From: Planctomonas sp. JC2975
GTDB taxonomy: Bacteria; Actinomycetota; Actinomycetes; Actinomycetales; Microbacteriaceae
Direction: 5' to 3'
Assembly: GCF_012985205.1 (NCBI RefSeq)
Contig: NZ_JABEKS010000001.1
Span: 2,480,001-2,544,000, forward strand
Length of the DNA: 64,000 nt
Position numbers and translations under genes: made by a program. The number at the start of each line of letters is the position of its first letter. The stretch's first letter is position 1. Of this stretch, positions 53,081-61,621 are shown piece after piece. Below the pieces are notes generated by a model. That model was not told the DNA's origin and ran no database searches. It saw only the letters and a program-made list of their open reading frames with translations.

Positions 53081-53458
53081 ATGCCAGACGTCTTCAGCGC
53101 ACTCGCCAATCCCGTGCGGCGCCAGATCCTCGCGGCGCTCCGCGACGGGCCCCGCGCGGTGAACGACCTCGCCAGCATGTTCGAGCTCGGCCGTCCGGCG
53201 GTGTCCGAGCACCTTCAGGTGCTGCGCAAGGCCCAGCTCGTCCGCGAGGAACCGCGCGGCCAGCAGCGCTTCTACCACCTCGAGGCCGTCCCGCTCGCGG
53301 AGGTCGATGCGTGGCTGCATCCTTTCGAGCGCTACTGGCGCGCGCGGATGCGCGACCTCGGATCCGTGCTCGACGACCTCGCCGCCGACGACGCTCCGGC
53401 TCCCACCGCCGCCTCCGCCCGACCGACGACCGACATCGGGAAGAACACGACTGCTTAG
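53081..53458 (+). CDS. ArsR-family transcriptional regulator
   Basis: 125 residues. FSALANPVRRQILAALRDGP and VNDLASMFELGRPAVSEHLQVLRKAQLVREEP (helix-turn-helix about 25-55) then the QQRFYHLEAVPL wing are the ArsR/SmtB type; no cysteine metal site, so it senses something other than metals. It is followed 68 bp later by an SRPBCC protein, the usual ArsR-AHSA1 pair. The start codon lies about 8 nt after a possible -10, so the mRNA may be leaderless. The tail after residue 100 is Ala/Thr-rich. Confidence 0.88.
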   Translation: MPDVFSALANPVRRQILAALRDGPRAVNDLASMFELGRPAVSEHLQVLRKAQLVREEPRGQQRFYHLEAVPLAEVDAWLHPFERYWRARMRDLGSVLDDLAADDAPAPTAASARPTTDIGKNTTA

Positions 53459-53526
53459 CGGGCCACCGTGCAGATCCGATTCCGACCGAGCTCAACCCGC
53501 TTCGACCCCCACCCGAGGAGAACCCG

Positions 53527-53931
53527 ATGACCGACCTCGCAACGATCGCGTGCGACCAGTTCTATCCGTATCCGACACACGCCGTGTGGCGTGCGCTGAC
53601 CGAGCCGGAGCTCTTCGCACGCTGGTGGGTACCGGGCGACATCCGCCCCATCGTGGGTCACCGGTTCACGCTCGACATGGGGTCGTGGGGTGCTCAGCCG
53701 TGCGAGGTCACGAAGGTCGAGCCTGAACGCCTTCTCGTGTTCACGTTCGCCGAGGGCGACCTGAACAGCACGCTGTCGTGGCGCCTCGAGCCGGAGGGCA
53801 GCGGCACTCGCCTCTTCCTCGAGCATTCCGGTCTCGATCGCGGCACCCCGCTGGGCCGTCAGGCATACGCCGGCATGGGCGCCGGCTGGCCGAAGGTGCT
53901 GGCGACCATCGAAGGCGTCCTCGCCGGCTGA
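53527..53931 (+). CDS. SRPBCC (START/AHSA1-like) domain protein
   Basis: 134 residues with GAGGAGAAC before the ATG. CDQFYPYPTHAVWRALTEPELFARWWVPGD (about 9-38) and CEVTKVEPERLLVFTF and SGLDRGTPLGRQAYAGMGAGW are the AHSA1 signatures, with a hydrophobic ligand cavity. Such proteins are usually paired with an ArsR regulator as here; biochemical role unknown. Confidence 0.9.
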   Translation: MTDLATIACDQFYPYPTHAVWRALTEPELFARWWVPGDIRPIVGHRFTLDMGSWGAQPCEVTKVEPERLLVFTFAEGDLNSTLSWRLEPEGSGTRLFLEHSGLDRGTPLGRQAYAGMGAGWPKVLATIEGVLAG

Positions 53932-53957
53932 GACCGCAACCACCGGGTGGCGGCTCG

Positions 53958-54560
53958 CTATCGGCGCGGTGTCAGACCGAGGAGCCTGCGGGCCTCCCTC
54001 ACGATCCGCAGGGCTTCCACCTCGGATGCCGGGCCCTCCACGCCGAGCAGCCGCTGCCTGTGACGCTCGCCGAGCAGCAGCGAGAACATAGCGGGCGCGA
54101 GCTCGCCGGCATCTTCGCCGTGCTCGTGCACGAGATGGGCGCGCAACGCGATGATGTGGCGCGCGTCCGTGCTCTCGTAGAACGTCCTGGCGAGTTCCGG
54201 GAACCGAGGGGCCTCGGCGATCACCAGGCGGTGCAGTCCGACCAGATCTGCCGAGTGGATGCGCACGACGATGCGCGTCGCAAGCGACTCGAGCGTGTCG
54301 CCCGAGGTGTCGGATCCGCGGCTGATCCCGCCGGCGAGGGCCTCCACCATGGCGGCGAAGAGTCCTTCCTTGTCGCCGTAGTCGGTGTAGATGGTGCGCT
54401 TGGTGACCCCGGATGCCCGCGCCAGCTCATCGAGGCTGGACCCCTGGTATCCGCGTTCCAGAAACACGGCGAGAGAGCGTTCCAGCATGCGCTCGCGTCG
54501 CACCTCGCGCTGCTCGGCCGTCGGACGGCCACGACGGGGCTCCTCGACTGCCACCTTCAT
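53958..54560 (-). CDS. TetR-family transcriptional regulator
   Basis: 200 residues from ATG 54560 (GGGAGGCC before it); another ATG at 54626 would add 22 residues. The helix-turn-helix is SLAVFLERGYQGSSLDELARASGVTKRTIYTDYGDKEGLFAAM (about 29-72). The C-terminal domain has the DLVGLHRLVIAEAPRFPEL motif of TetR_C. It is divergent from the second 2-oxoacid dehydrogenase operon and the intergenic region carries an inverted pair AATGATA...TGTCATT, so it probably represses that operon. Confidence 0.87.
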   Translation of the reverse strand: MKVAVEEPRRGRPTAEQREVRRERMLERSLAVFLERGYQGSSLDELARASGVTKRTIYTDYGDKEGLFAAMVEALAGGISRGSDTSGDTLESLATRIVVRIHSADLVGLHRLVIAEAPRFPELARTFYESTDARHIIALRAHLVHEHGEDAGELAPAMFSLLLGERHRQRLLGVEGPASEVEALRIVREARRLLGLTPRR

Positions 54561-54603
54561 GACGGCCTCCCGATCCCGCTCCGCACGGCGTATGATTTCC
54601 CTC

Positions 54604-54630
54604 GTAATGATACTCACCGGTGTCATTTAC
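54604..54630. promoter_or_regulatory. Candidate TetR operator before the E1a gene
   Basis: GTAATGATAC (54604-54613) and GTGTCATTTAC (54620-54630) form an imperfect inverted repeat in the 108-bp gap. TAATGATACTCA within it is identical to part of the Zur-box-like site upstream of znuA. Confidence 0.55.
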
Positions 54631-54668
54631 AACAGGCGCCCACGAGACGCCGGGAGGAGAACCGTTCC

Positions 54669-55817
54669 ATGGCCGATCCGGCGCGGACGACGCGAACCAC
54701 GTCCGCACGCACGACCCGTCCTGCTCCGTCCCGCTCTGCACGCCGCCCGAAGCTGGGCGACGCCGAGCGGCAGCGGCTGACGGAGTACTACACGCACATG
54801 ATGCTCATCCGCCGCTTCGAGGAGCGCGCCCAGCGCGCATACACCGAAGCCCTGATCGGCGGATACTGCCACCTCAACCTCGGCGAGGAGGCCGCGATCG
54901 TCGGGCTGCTCGGCGAGCTGAACCCCGACGACTACCTGTTCACGAACTATCGCGAGCACGGCTACGCCCTGAACCGCGGCATCGAGCCGCGGCGCGTGAT
55001 GGCAGAGCTGTACGGCCGCGTCGACGGGGTGTCGAAGGGGTGGGGCGGCTCGATGCACATGTTCGACGTGACCCACCGCCTTCTCGGCGGCTACGGGATC
55101 GTCGGCGGCCAGCTTCCGATCGCCACCGGCGCAGCGCTCGCGCTGCAGTACCAGGGCCGGTCGGAGATCGTGATGGTCACGATGGGCGACGGCACCACCG
55201 CCACCGGCGCGTTCCACGAGTCGCTGAACCTGGCCGGCCTCTGGGACCTGCCCATCGTCTACGTCATCATCAACAACGGTCTCGGCATGGGAACGGACGT
55301 CGCGCACTCCTCCGCGGAACCCGAGCTGTACAGGCGTGGCGCCGCGTACCGCATCGAGTCCGCTCGAGTGAACGGGCTCGACCCCGAGGAGACCGCTGCC
55401 GCGGCGAAGAAGGCCGTCGAGGTCGCACGATCCGGACGTCCGTACCTGCTCGAGGTGATGACCGAGCGCCTCCGCGGTCACTCCGTCGTCGACCCGGCGA
55501 AGTACCGCAGCGCGGAGACCGTCGAGTTGCTCAAGGAGAACGATCCCGTGCACACATTCGCGGCCAAGCTCAAGAAGGCCGGCGTGCTCGACGACACGGA
55601 GCTGGCCGAGATCGACCGCCAGGCTGTGGCCATCGTCGATGATGCGGCGTCGTTCGCGGCATCCAGCCCGAATCCGGATGTCTCCACGCTCTTCGACTAC
55701 ACGTACGCCACCCCCGTCGCGAACGATTCGCGACGGTACCCGGGCGATCCGCTGTTCCCGGCGCTTCCCTCCCCGGCTCTGGCCACCACCGCGCAGGCTT
55801 CCGGGAGGATCGCATGA
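54669..55817 (+). CDS. pdhA: Pyruvate/acetoin-type dehydrogenase E1 alpha subunit
   Basis: 382 residues, ATG at 54669 after GGGAGGAG. HMMLIRRFEERAQRAYTEALIGGYCHLNLGEEA is the N-terminal family region, FTNYREHGYAL and GWGGSMHMFD (heart of the PDH alpha fold), and GDGTTATGAFHESLN...VIINNG is the thiamine GDG-NN motif. The first 25 residues are basic and Thr-rich. Family members oxidise pyruvate or acetoin; which substrate is used is not told by sequence. It overlaps the E1 beta gene by four bases. The operon is separate from the bkd operon at 23529-28455 and lacks E3. Confidence 0.85.
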   Translation: MADPARTTRTTSARTTRPAPSRSARRPKLGDAERQRLTEYYTHMMLIRRFEERAQRAYTEALIGGYCHLNLGEEAAIVGLLGELNPDDYLFTNYREHGYALNRGIEPRRVMAELYGRVDGVSKGWGGSMHMFDVTHRLLGGYGIVGGQLPIATGAALALQYQGRSEIVMVTMGDGTTATGAFHESLNLAGLWDLPIVYVIINNGLGMGTDVAHSSAEPELYRRGAAYRIESARVNGLDPEETAAAAKKAVEVARSGRPYLLEVMTERLRGHSVVDPAKYRSAETVELLKENDPVHTFAAKLKKAGVLDDTELAEIDRQAVAIVDDAASFAASSPNPDVSTLFDYTYATPVANDSRRYPGDPLFPALPSPALATTAQASGRIA

Positions 55818-56797
55818 CCGAGATGACCTACCGGCAGGCGCTGCACGACACGCTGCGCGAAGAACTGCTGCGCGATGAGAACGTGATGCTGATCGGCGAG
55901 GAGATCGGCATCTTCGACGGCTCGTACAAGATCACGGCCGGTCTTCTGAAGGAGTTCGGCGCACGTCGCGTTCGCGACGCGCCCATCTCCGAGGAGGGCT
56001 TCACCGGTGCGGCGATGCTCGGCCTTCGGCCGGTCGTGGAGATCATGACCATCAACTTCTCGCTGCTCGCGCTCGACCAGATCGTGAACCACGCCGCGAA
56101 GATCCACGGCATGTTCGGCGGACAGCTGGGCGTTCCCATGGTGATCCGCACGCCGGGCGGCGGCGGACAGCAGCTGGGCGCATCGCACTCGCAGAACATC
56201 GAGCTGTACTACGCGTTCGTGCCGGGCATGAAAGTGGTCGCTCCGTCGACGCCGGCCGACGCGAAGGCGCTGCTGATGGCATCCATCCGCGACGACGACC
56301 CTGTGCTGTTCCTCGAGAACCTCGCGCTGTACAACACGAAGGGCGACGTGCCCGACCACGTGGAGCCCGCTGAGATCGGCAAGGCGAAGGTCACCCGCAC
56401 GGGCAAGGACCTCACCCTCATCGGCTACTCGCGGATGGCCCTGGTCGCCCAGCAGGTGGCCGATCGTCTGGCCGAGTCCGAGGGCCTCGACATCGAGGTG
56501 GTCGACCTGCGCAGCCTGCGTCCGCTCGACCGCGATACCGTGATCGAATCCGTCAAGAAGACGAACGCGGCCGTCGTGCTCGAGGACGACTGGCTCACGT
56601 ACGGCATCGGCGCGGAGGTCGCAGCCTCGATCTCCGACGGAGCGTTCGACTACCTGGATGCGCCCGTTCGTCGCGTGGCGATGGCGGAGGTTCCGCTGCC
56701 CTACGCGAAGCCGCTCGAGACAGCGGCGCTGCCGTCGATCGACGACGTCGTGAACGCGGTGCACGAGACGCTCGACGCCGTCGGACGCCGGCGCTGA
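55814..56797 (+). CDS. pdhB: Pyruvate/acetoin-type dehydrogenase E1 beta subunit
   Basis: 327 residues starting at ATG 55814. MLIGEEIGIFDGSYKITAGLLKEFG is the N-terminal motif; SEEGFTGAAMLGLRPVVEIMTINFSLLALDQIVNHAAKIHGMFGG and PGGGGQQLGASHSQ (thiamine-pyrophosphate contact) with the YGIGAEVAASISDGAFDYLDAPVRRV end are typical. Four-base overlap with E1 alpha indicates coupled translation. With E2 at 56843 it makes a complete catalytic pair. Confidence 0.9.
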   Translation: MTEMTYRQALHDTLREELLRDENVMLIGEEIGIFDGSYKITAGLLKEFGARRVRDAPISEEGFTGAAMLGLRPVVEIMTINFSLLALDQIVNHAAKIHGMFGGQLGVPMVIRTPGGGGQQLGASHSQNIELYYAFVPGMKVVAPSTPADAKALLMASIRDDDPVLFLENLALYNTKGDVPDHVEPAEIGKAKVTRTGKDLTLIGYSRMALVAQQVADRLAESEGLDIEVVDLRSLRPLDRDTVIESVKKTNAAVVLEDDWLTYGIGAEVAASISDGAFDYLDAPVRRVAMAEVPLPYAKPLETAALPSIDDVVNAVHETLDAVGRRR

Positions 56798-56842
56798 GCC
56801 GCCAGAAAACCTGAGACCTTCGGCGAACAACAAGGAATCGTC

Positions 56843-58234
56843 ATGAAACAGATCACCATGCCCCGCCTCTCCGACACCATGGAGGAGGGCGCGATCTCCA
56901 CCTGGTACAAGAAGATCGGGGATCACGTGGAGGCGGGCGAGACGCTCGCCGAGATCGAGACCGACAAGGCCACGATGGACTTCGAGGCCTATGAGGCCGG
57001 GACGCTGACCGCGATCCTCGTTCCGGAGGGCAAGACCGTGGCGATCGGGACCCCGATCGCGGAACTCGACGGCGCACCTGGCGGGTCGGGTGGAGGCGAG
57101 GCTGCGCCGAGCGCGGCCGCCGAGGCCGGTCCGGCCGGCACTGCGACGACTCCTGAAGAGGCCACCGCCGAGGCCGTCAAGCCGGTGAACGCCGAGACCC
57201 CTACGCAGTCCGTCGCCGCTGTCGATTCGGCCACCGGGTCGACCGCCGGGGCGAACTCGCGCGAGCGTCTGCTGGCCTCGCCTGTTGTGCGCACGATCGC
57301 TCGGGAGAACGGCATCGACCTGCGTTCGGTGACGGGCACCGGTCCCGGTGGACGCATCATCCGTGCCGATGTCGAGCACCTCGTCGGCGCAGCGGATGCC
57401 TCGGCCGCCGCACCTGCATCCGCCGCGGTACCCGCTGCTCAGGCTCCCGCGGCGAGCGCGCCAGCGGCATCCGCTCCGGCGCCGGCCCAGGCATCCGCTG
57501 CTCGTGCAGGATCCAGCTCACTCGACGAGCAGCGCGGCACCGAGCAGGTGCCGATGGACTCGGTGCGTCGCGTGATCGCGCGCCGTCTCGCCGAGAGCGC
57601 ACGGACCATCCCGCACTTCGCCGTCACGGCGGTCGCGGACGCCGAAGAGTTGATGACCATGCGCGCGACGCTCAACGAGCGCCTCGTGGCGGCCGGACGC
57701 CAGAAGATCAGCGTCAACGACCTGCTCGTGCGGGCCGCCGCGCTCGCGCTGCGAGAGCATCCGCTCGTCAACGCCAGCTTCACCGGCGAGGATGCCACCA
57801 CCATGCAGGTGCATCACCGCATCAACATCGGCATCGCCGTCGCCTCGGACCACGGTCTCGTGGTCCCGGTGATCGACGACGCAGACACCAAGTCGGTCGG
57901 ACGCCTGGCCGAGGAGGCGAAGCACCTTGTGAAGCTCGCCCAGGACCGCAAGCTCACGCCGGATCAGATGAGCGGCGGAACGTTCACCATCAGCAACCTC
58001 GGCATGTATGGGGTCGAGGAGTTCACCGCGATCATCAACCCGCCGGAGGGCGCGATCCTCGCGGTCGGCGGCACGAAGGCGGAGCCGGCCGTCGTGAACG
58101 GCGAGATCGTGCCGCGGCAGCGCATGCGCTACACGCTGAACAGCGACCACCGCATCATCGACGGGGCCCTGGCGGCGCAGTGGCTGCAGACGTTCACGCG
58201 GCTGATCGAGGATCCCTGGACGATTCTGGCGTAG
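56843..58234 (+). CDS. pdhC: Dihydrolipoamide acyltransferase (E2) of the second complex
   Basis: 463 residues, RBS AACAAGGAATCG then ATG at 56843. Lipoyl domain (about 1-76) with lysine in ETDKA (K42), a long Ala/Pro-rich linker (about 80-225), the E1/E3-binding domain RLLASPVVRTIARENGIDLRSVTGTGPGGRI (about 136-166) and the catalytic core ending SDHRIIDGA. There is one lipoyl domain, like most actinobacterial forms. Follows the E1 beta gene by 45 bp. A structured terminator follows directly. Confidence 0.9.
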   Translation: MKQITMPRLSDTMEEGAISTWYKKIGDHVEAGETLAEIETDKATMDFEAYEAGTLTAILVPEGKTVAIGTPIAELDGAPGGSGGGEAAPSAAAEAGPAGTATTPEEATAEAVKPVNAETPTQSVAAVDSATGSTAGANSRERLLASPVVRTIARENGIDLRSVTGTGPGGRIIRADVEHLVGAADASAAAPASAAVPAAQAPAASAPAASAPAPAQASAARAGSSSLDEQRGTEQVPMDSVRRVIARRLAESARTIPHFAVTAVADAEELMTMRATLNERLVAAGRQKISVNDLLVRAAALALREHPLVNASFTGEDATTMQVHHRINIGIAVASDHGLVVPVIDDADTKSVGRLAEEAKHLVKLAQDRKLTPDQMSGGTFTISNLGMYGVEEFTAIINPPEGAILAVGGTKAEPAVVNGEIVPRQRMRYTLNSDHRIIDGALAAQWLQTFTRLIEDPWTILA

Positions 58235-58314
58235 GGGTGCCGCCACCGGAGGTGGCTGACGGAGGCCCGGGTCGTTCGAGGACGATCCGGGCCTCCGTCG
58301 TCCTGCGGCACCCC
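58234..58314. terminator. Branched (three-way) hairpin terminator after the E2 gene
   Basis: Outer arms GGGGTGCCGC (58234-58243) / GCGGCACCCC (58305-58314) enclose a GCCACC/GGTGGC hairpin (58242-58256) and a 17-bp stem (58259-58275 / 58282-58298, one mismatch) with a TCGAGG loop. The outer arm begins in the stop codon. Confidence 0.7.
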
Positions 58315-58325
58315 TCGACGCGTAT

Positions 58326-58353
58326 CGCTCACCAAATTGATTGAAACTGAGCG
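58326..58353. promoter_or_regulatory. Inverted repeat upstream of the GH27 gene
   Basis: CGCTCA (58326-58331) and TGAGCG (58348-58353) flank an AT-rich core (CCAAATTGATTGAAAC). It lies 87 bp before the start and is a candidate operator for a sugar-responsive regulator. Confidence 0.4.
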
Positions 58354-58439
58354 CAAACTCCCCTTTCCGATCACTAATTCGCGTTCTAGCGTGAGATTCG
58401 TCCCCCATCGAGGGGGCCCACCACGAACAAGGAGATCGC

Positions 58440-60605
58440 ATGGGAAAGGGTCGTGCTGCTGCTCTCGCCGTCGCGAGCGCAGCCGTCGTGATCGCCGGAT
58501 TACTGGCAGCCCCGAGTGCGGTGATGGCCGCCCCGCTGCAGAGTTCCAGCGCCGCAACCGGATCCACGTCGTCGTACAACGGTCAGGCTCTCACGCCACC
58601 GATGGGCTGGAACGACTGGTCGTACTACCAGTGCGACATCAACGAGAAACTCATCCTCGATCAGGGGGCCGCTCTCGTCTCGAGCGGTCTCGCCAAGAAG
58701 GGCTACAACACCGTCACCATCGACGACTGCTGGATGCAGTCGCGCGACGCCAACGGAGTTCTGGTCGCGAACCCGACGACGTTCCCCGACGGGATGAAGT
58801 ACGTCGCCGACAAGCTGCACGCCATGGGCCTCAAGTTCGGCATCTACGAGGATGCCGGCACGAACACCTGCGGCGGATATCCCGGCAGCTGGGGGCATTA
58901 CACGCAGGACGCCGACACGTTCGCATCCTGGGGCGTTGACTACGTGAAGCTCGATGGCTGCAACGTGCCATCGGTCGCCGGACAGTCGGACGCGCAGACG
59001 TACATCCAGGCGTACAACCAGTTCAGCCAGGCGCTCGTGGCCACCGGCCGCCCGATCGTGTTCTCCGACTCGGCGCCCGCGTACTTCCAGGGCACCTCCG
59101 ACTGGCAGACCGTCATCTCCGCGTCGAGCAAGGTCGCGAACCTGTGGCGTGAGGGAGCGGATACCGCGCTCGGGCAGGAGAGCGGCGCGTCGAAGTGGAG
59201 CGCCATCGCCTACAACTACTCGTACAACGAGCCGCTCGGACAGTACGCAGGGCCAGGCCACTGGAACGACCCGGACTTCCTGCTCGCCGGCGACTCCGGA
59301 CTGAGCACGACCGAGATGCAGAGCCAGATGTCGTTGTGGGCCGAGATGGCCGCACCGCTCATCAGCAGCACCGATCTCACGTCACTGTCGCCCGCATCGC
59401 TCGCGGTCTTGGGCAACGACCGCATCATCGGCGTCGACCAGGATCCGCTCGGCGTCCAGGGGCACATCGTGCAGCAGGGCACCGGATACGACGTGCTGAC
59501 CAAGCCGCTCGCGAACGGCGATGTCTCCGTCGTGCTGTTCAACAAGGGCACCTCGTCGCAGACCATCGGCACCACGGCTGCTGCAGCGGGTCTCACCGGA
59601 TCGGGACCGTTCACGCTCACCGACCTCGTCGGCGGCCAGCAGTCGGTCACCAACGGCGTCGTCTCCGCCGATGTCCCCGCGCACGGCACGGTCATGTACC
59701 GCGTGCACCGCGGCGCAGGCAAGGGACTCGCGGCGGCCGTGTCGCTGTCGTTCCAGAACAACACCGTGGGCGGCGGGTCCAGCAACATCGACCTCACACT
59801 GACGAACAACGGTCCGACCATGGTGAGCACCGCGGATGTCACCCTCGCCGTTCCGTCCGGCTGGAAGGTCAGCGGGTCGCGACAGACCGTCCACGCGCTG
59901 AAGGCGGGCGGCTCGGCAACGGTCTCGTTCAAGGTGACAGGCCCTACGCCTCCGCCAGGGCCGCACACAGATGAGCTGACCGCCACGGTCGGCTACCGCT
60001 CGCAGAGCGCGACGGCGACCCTTATCGGCGTCGACGACCTCTACAGCAACGTGCCGTATCCGAACCTGGCCGCCGCGTTCAACAACGTGGGCGTCACGGA
60101 TCTGTCGAACTACACGGTCGGAAACTTCGACGGGGACGGGAACAGTTTCTCCGCCGAGCAGCTGCAGGCGGCAGGCGTGACACCGGGGAGCACCGTCTCG
60201 TTCGGAGGGGCGACGTTCACGTGGCCGTCCGCCGCCGCAGGCACGAACGACAACGTGCAGACCACGGGTCAGGTCGTGGAGGCGAGCGGATCGGGCACCA
60301 AGCTCGCCTTCCTCGGATCCGAGGCTGGCGATGTGCAGGGCACCGTCACGGTGACCTACACGGACGGCAGCACGTCGACCGGGCAGCTCGGGTTCCCGAA
60401 CTGGTCGTTCTCGTCGGCGACCGAGTTCGGGTCTCAGGTGGCCATCTCCACCCAGGGCAGGAACACCCCGAGCGGATACGGCGACTCCGCCTACGCCTAC
60501 CGGGTCTTCTACAACACGATCCCGTTGGCCTCCGGCAAGACCATCGCGACCGTGACGCTGCCGGACAGCGCGTCGATCCACCTCTTCGCCCTCGCGGCGC
60601 AGTAG
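58440..60605 (+). CDS. Secreted alpha-galactosidase, GH27, with C-terminal carbohydrate-binding region
   Basis: 721 residues with an AAGGAGA site. A Sec signal peptide (about 1-30, ends AVMAAP) is clear. The GH27 catalytic domain (about 45-400) starts LTPPMGWNDW; nucleophile is D172 in YVKLDGCN and acid/base is D241 in LWREGAD. A beta-sandwich C-domain follows, then about 410-515 an NEW3-like module (NNTVGGGSSNIDLTLTNNGPT) and a C-terminal module (about 530-720) with YPNLAAAFNNVGVTDLSNY, similar to carbohydrate-binding/F5_8 domains. It releases alpha-galactose from oligosaccharides or galactomannan outside the cell. A beta-galactosidase and a sugar ABC system lie downstream. Confidence 0.9.
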   Translation: MGKGRAAALAVASAAVVIAGLLAAPSAVMAAPLQSSSAATGSTSSYNGQALTPPMGWNDWSYYQCDINEKLILDQGAALVSSGLAKKGYNTVTIDDCWMQSRDANGVLVANPTTFPDGMKYVADKLHAMGLKFGIYEDAGTNTCGGYPGSWGHYTQDADTFASWGVDYVKLDGCNVPSVAGQSDAQTYIQAYNQFSQALVATGRPIVFSDSAPAYFQGTSDWQTVISASSKVANLWREGADTALGQESGASKWSAIAYNYSYNEPLGQYAGPGHWNDPDFLLAGDSGLSTTEMQSQMSLWAEMAAPLISSTDLTSLSPASLAVLGNDRIIGVDQDPLGVQGHIVQQGTGYDVLTKPLANGDVSVVLFNKGTSSQTIGTTAAAAGLTGSGPFTLTDLVGGQQSVTNGVVSADVPAHGTVMYRVHRGAGKGLAAAVSLSFQNNTVGGGSSNIDLTLTNNGPTMVSTADVTLAVPSGWKVSGSRQTVHALKAGGSATVSFKVTGPTPPPGPHTDELTATVGYRSQSATATLIGVDDLYSNVPYPNLAAAFNNVGVTDLSNYTVGNFDGDGNSFSAEQLQAAGVTPGSTVSFGGATFTWPSAAAGTNDNVQTTGQVVEASGSGTKLAFLGSEAGDVQGTVTVTYTDGSTSTGQLGFPNWSFSSATEFGSQVAISTQGRNTPSGYGDSAYAYRVFYNTIPLASGKTIATVTLPDSASIHLFALAAQ

Positions 60606-60625
60606 ACGGCGGCGCCCGACGAGTA

Positions 60626-60666
60626 GCGGGCCCCGCGGCATCCTCGAGGGATGTCGCGGGGCCCGC
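60626..60666 (+). terminator. Strong terminator after the GH27 gene
   Basis: GCGGGCCCCGCGGCATCC (60626-60643) pairs with GGGATGTCGCGGGGCCCGC (60648-60666) around TCGA with one mismatch and one extra G, an 18-bp arm followed by TTCCGTT. It may serve the convergent hydrolase gene as well. Confidence 0.85.
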
Positions 60667-60697
60667 TTCCGTTGCGGTGCCGTTGCCACCGGCCCGG

Positions 60698-61468
60698 TCA
60701 CACCTCCGGCGCCACCCCCGTGTCGAGGAACTCGAGGATCATCGCGGCAGCGGCGGCCGGCTTCTCCCGCAGGAGCAGGTGGGTGGCGCCGCGCACCACG
60801 CGCCGTTGGGCGTCGGGGATCGTGCCGGCGATCATCCGGGTGTGGGACTTCAGGACCACGTCTCGCGACCCGGTGAGCACGAGCGTCGGCACAGCAATGC
60901 GCGCCAGGTCGCTGCGCGCGATTCCCGGCGGCACGAGCATCAGCTGAAGCTGTTCGTGTTTGCGCCCGAGCGCATGGGAGAGCCTCGAGCGCGGGAGCAC
61001 GCGGGCGCGCATCCGCAGCACGAAGTCGACGAATCCGACGCTCCACAGGAAGCCCGGTCGCACCCCGCGCACGTCGATGTTCCCCGAGTTGAGCACCAGC
61101 GAGCGCACGAGTTCCGGATGTCGCAGTGCCAGCAGCATGGCCACGTTCGCGCCGTCAGAGAACCCGACGATGTCGAACGGGTCGGGTGCGGCATCCGTCC
61201 CGTTGCCCAGCGAGCGGATGACGTCTGCCGCGTCGTCCGCCATGCGTGCGATCGTGAGCGGGCCTTCACCCCGTGCCGATAGCCCCTGGCCGCGGCTGTC
61301 CATCGCGATGGTGCGTCGCACCTGCGCCAGGATCGGCACGATCCGGTCGAAGTAGTGCAGATCGCCGGAGTTGCCGTGGATGAGCAGCACGGGACGCCCC
61401 TGCCCGTGCACCTCCACGTGCAGGTCGCCGACGGTGTACACCACCGCGGCGGACGTCGGGGCACTCAT
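60698..61468 (-). CDS. Alpha/beta hydrolase (RsbQ/PldB-like)
   Basis: 256 residues. LLIHGNSGDLHYFD (about 29-42) is the oxyanion/HG region, nucleophile elbow GFSDG (about 101-105) has a Ser-Asp pair, acid in VLTGSRDVV (about 190) and base in GATHLLL (about 230). The GFSDG elbow and cap resemble hydrolases of the carboxylesterase or esterase/thioesterase type. Substrate unknown. It lies between the two galactosidase genes on the opposite strand and has no clear link to sugar use. Confidence 0.85.
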   Translation of the reverse strand: MSAPTSAAVVYTVGDLHVEVHGQGRPVLLIHGNSGDLHYFDRIVPILAQVRRTIAMDSRGQGLSARGEGPLTIARMADDAADVIRSLGNGTDAAPDPFDIVGFSDGANVAMLLALRHPELVRSLVLNSGNIDVRGVRPGFLWSVGFVDFVLRMRARVLPRSRLSHALGRKHEQLQLMLVPPGIARSDLARIAVPTLVLTGSRDVVLKSHTRMIAGTIPDAQRRVVRGATHLLLREKPAAAAAMILEFLDTGVAPEV

Positions 61469-61550
61469 GCACGGAACCGTAGGTGCGGATGCTGTGCGGC
61501 GGCCGTGGGACGGCTATCGACGTCGGCACGCTCCCGTGGTCACCGCGGAG

Positions 61551-61607
61551 CACCCTCGGGAGGAGGAACGGGCACTTTCGAGAGGAGGAACGGGCACCCT
61601 CGGGAGG
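61551..61607. repeat. 22-bp tandem repeat, 2.6 copies
   Basis: Unit CACCCTCGGGAGGAGGAACGGG at 61551-61572, then 61573-61594 (CACTTTCGAGAGGAGGAACG-type variant) and a 13-bp start of a third (61595-61607). It lies 28-70 bp upstream of the GH35 gene end and contains AGGAGG motifs on the plus strand. Confidence 0.85.
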
Positions 61608-61621
61608 TGAGGGGGAGGGGG

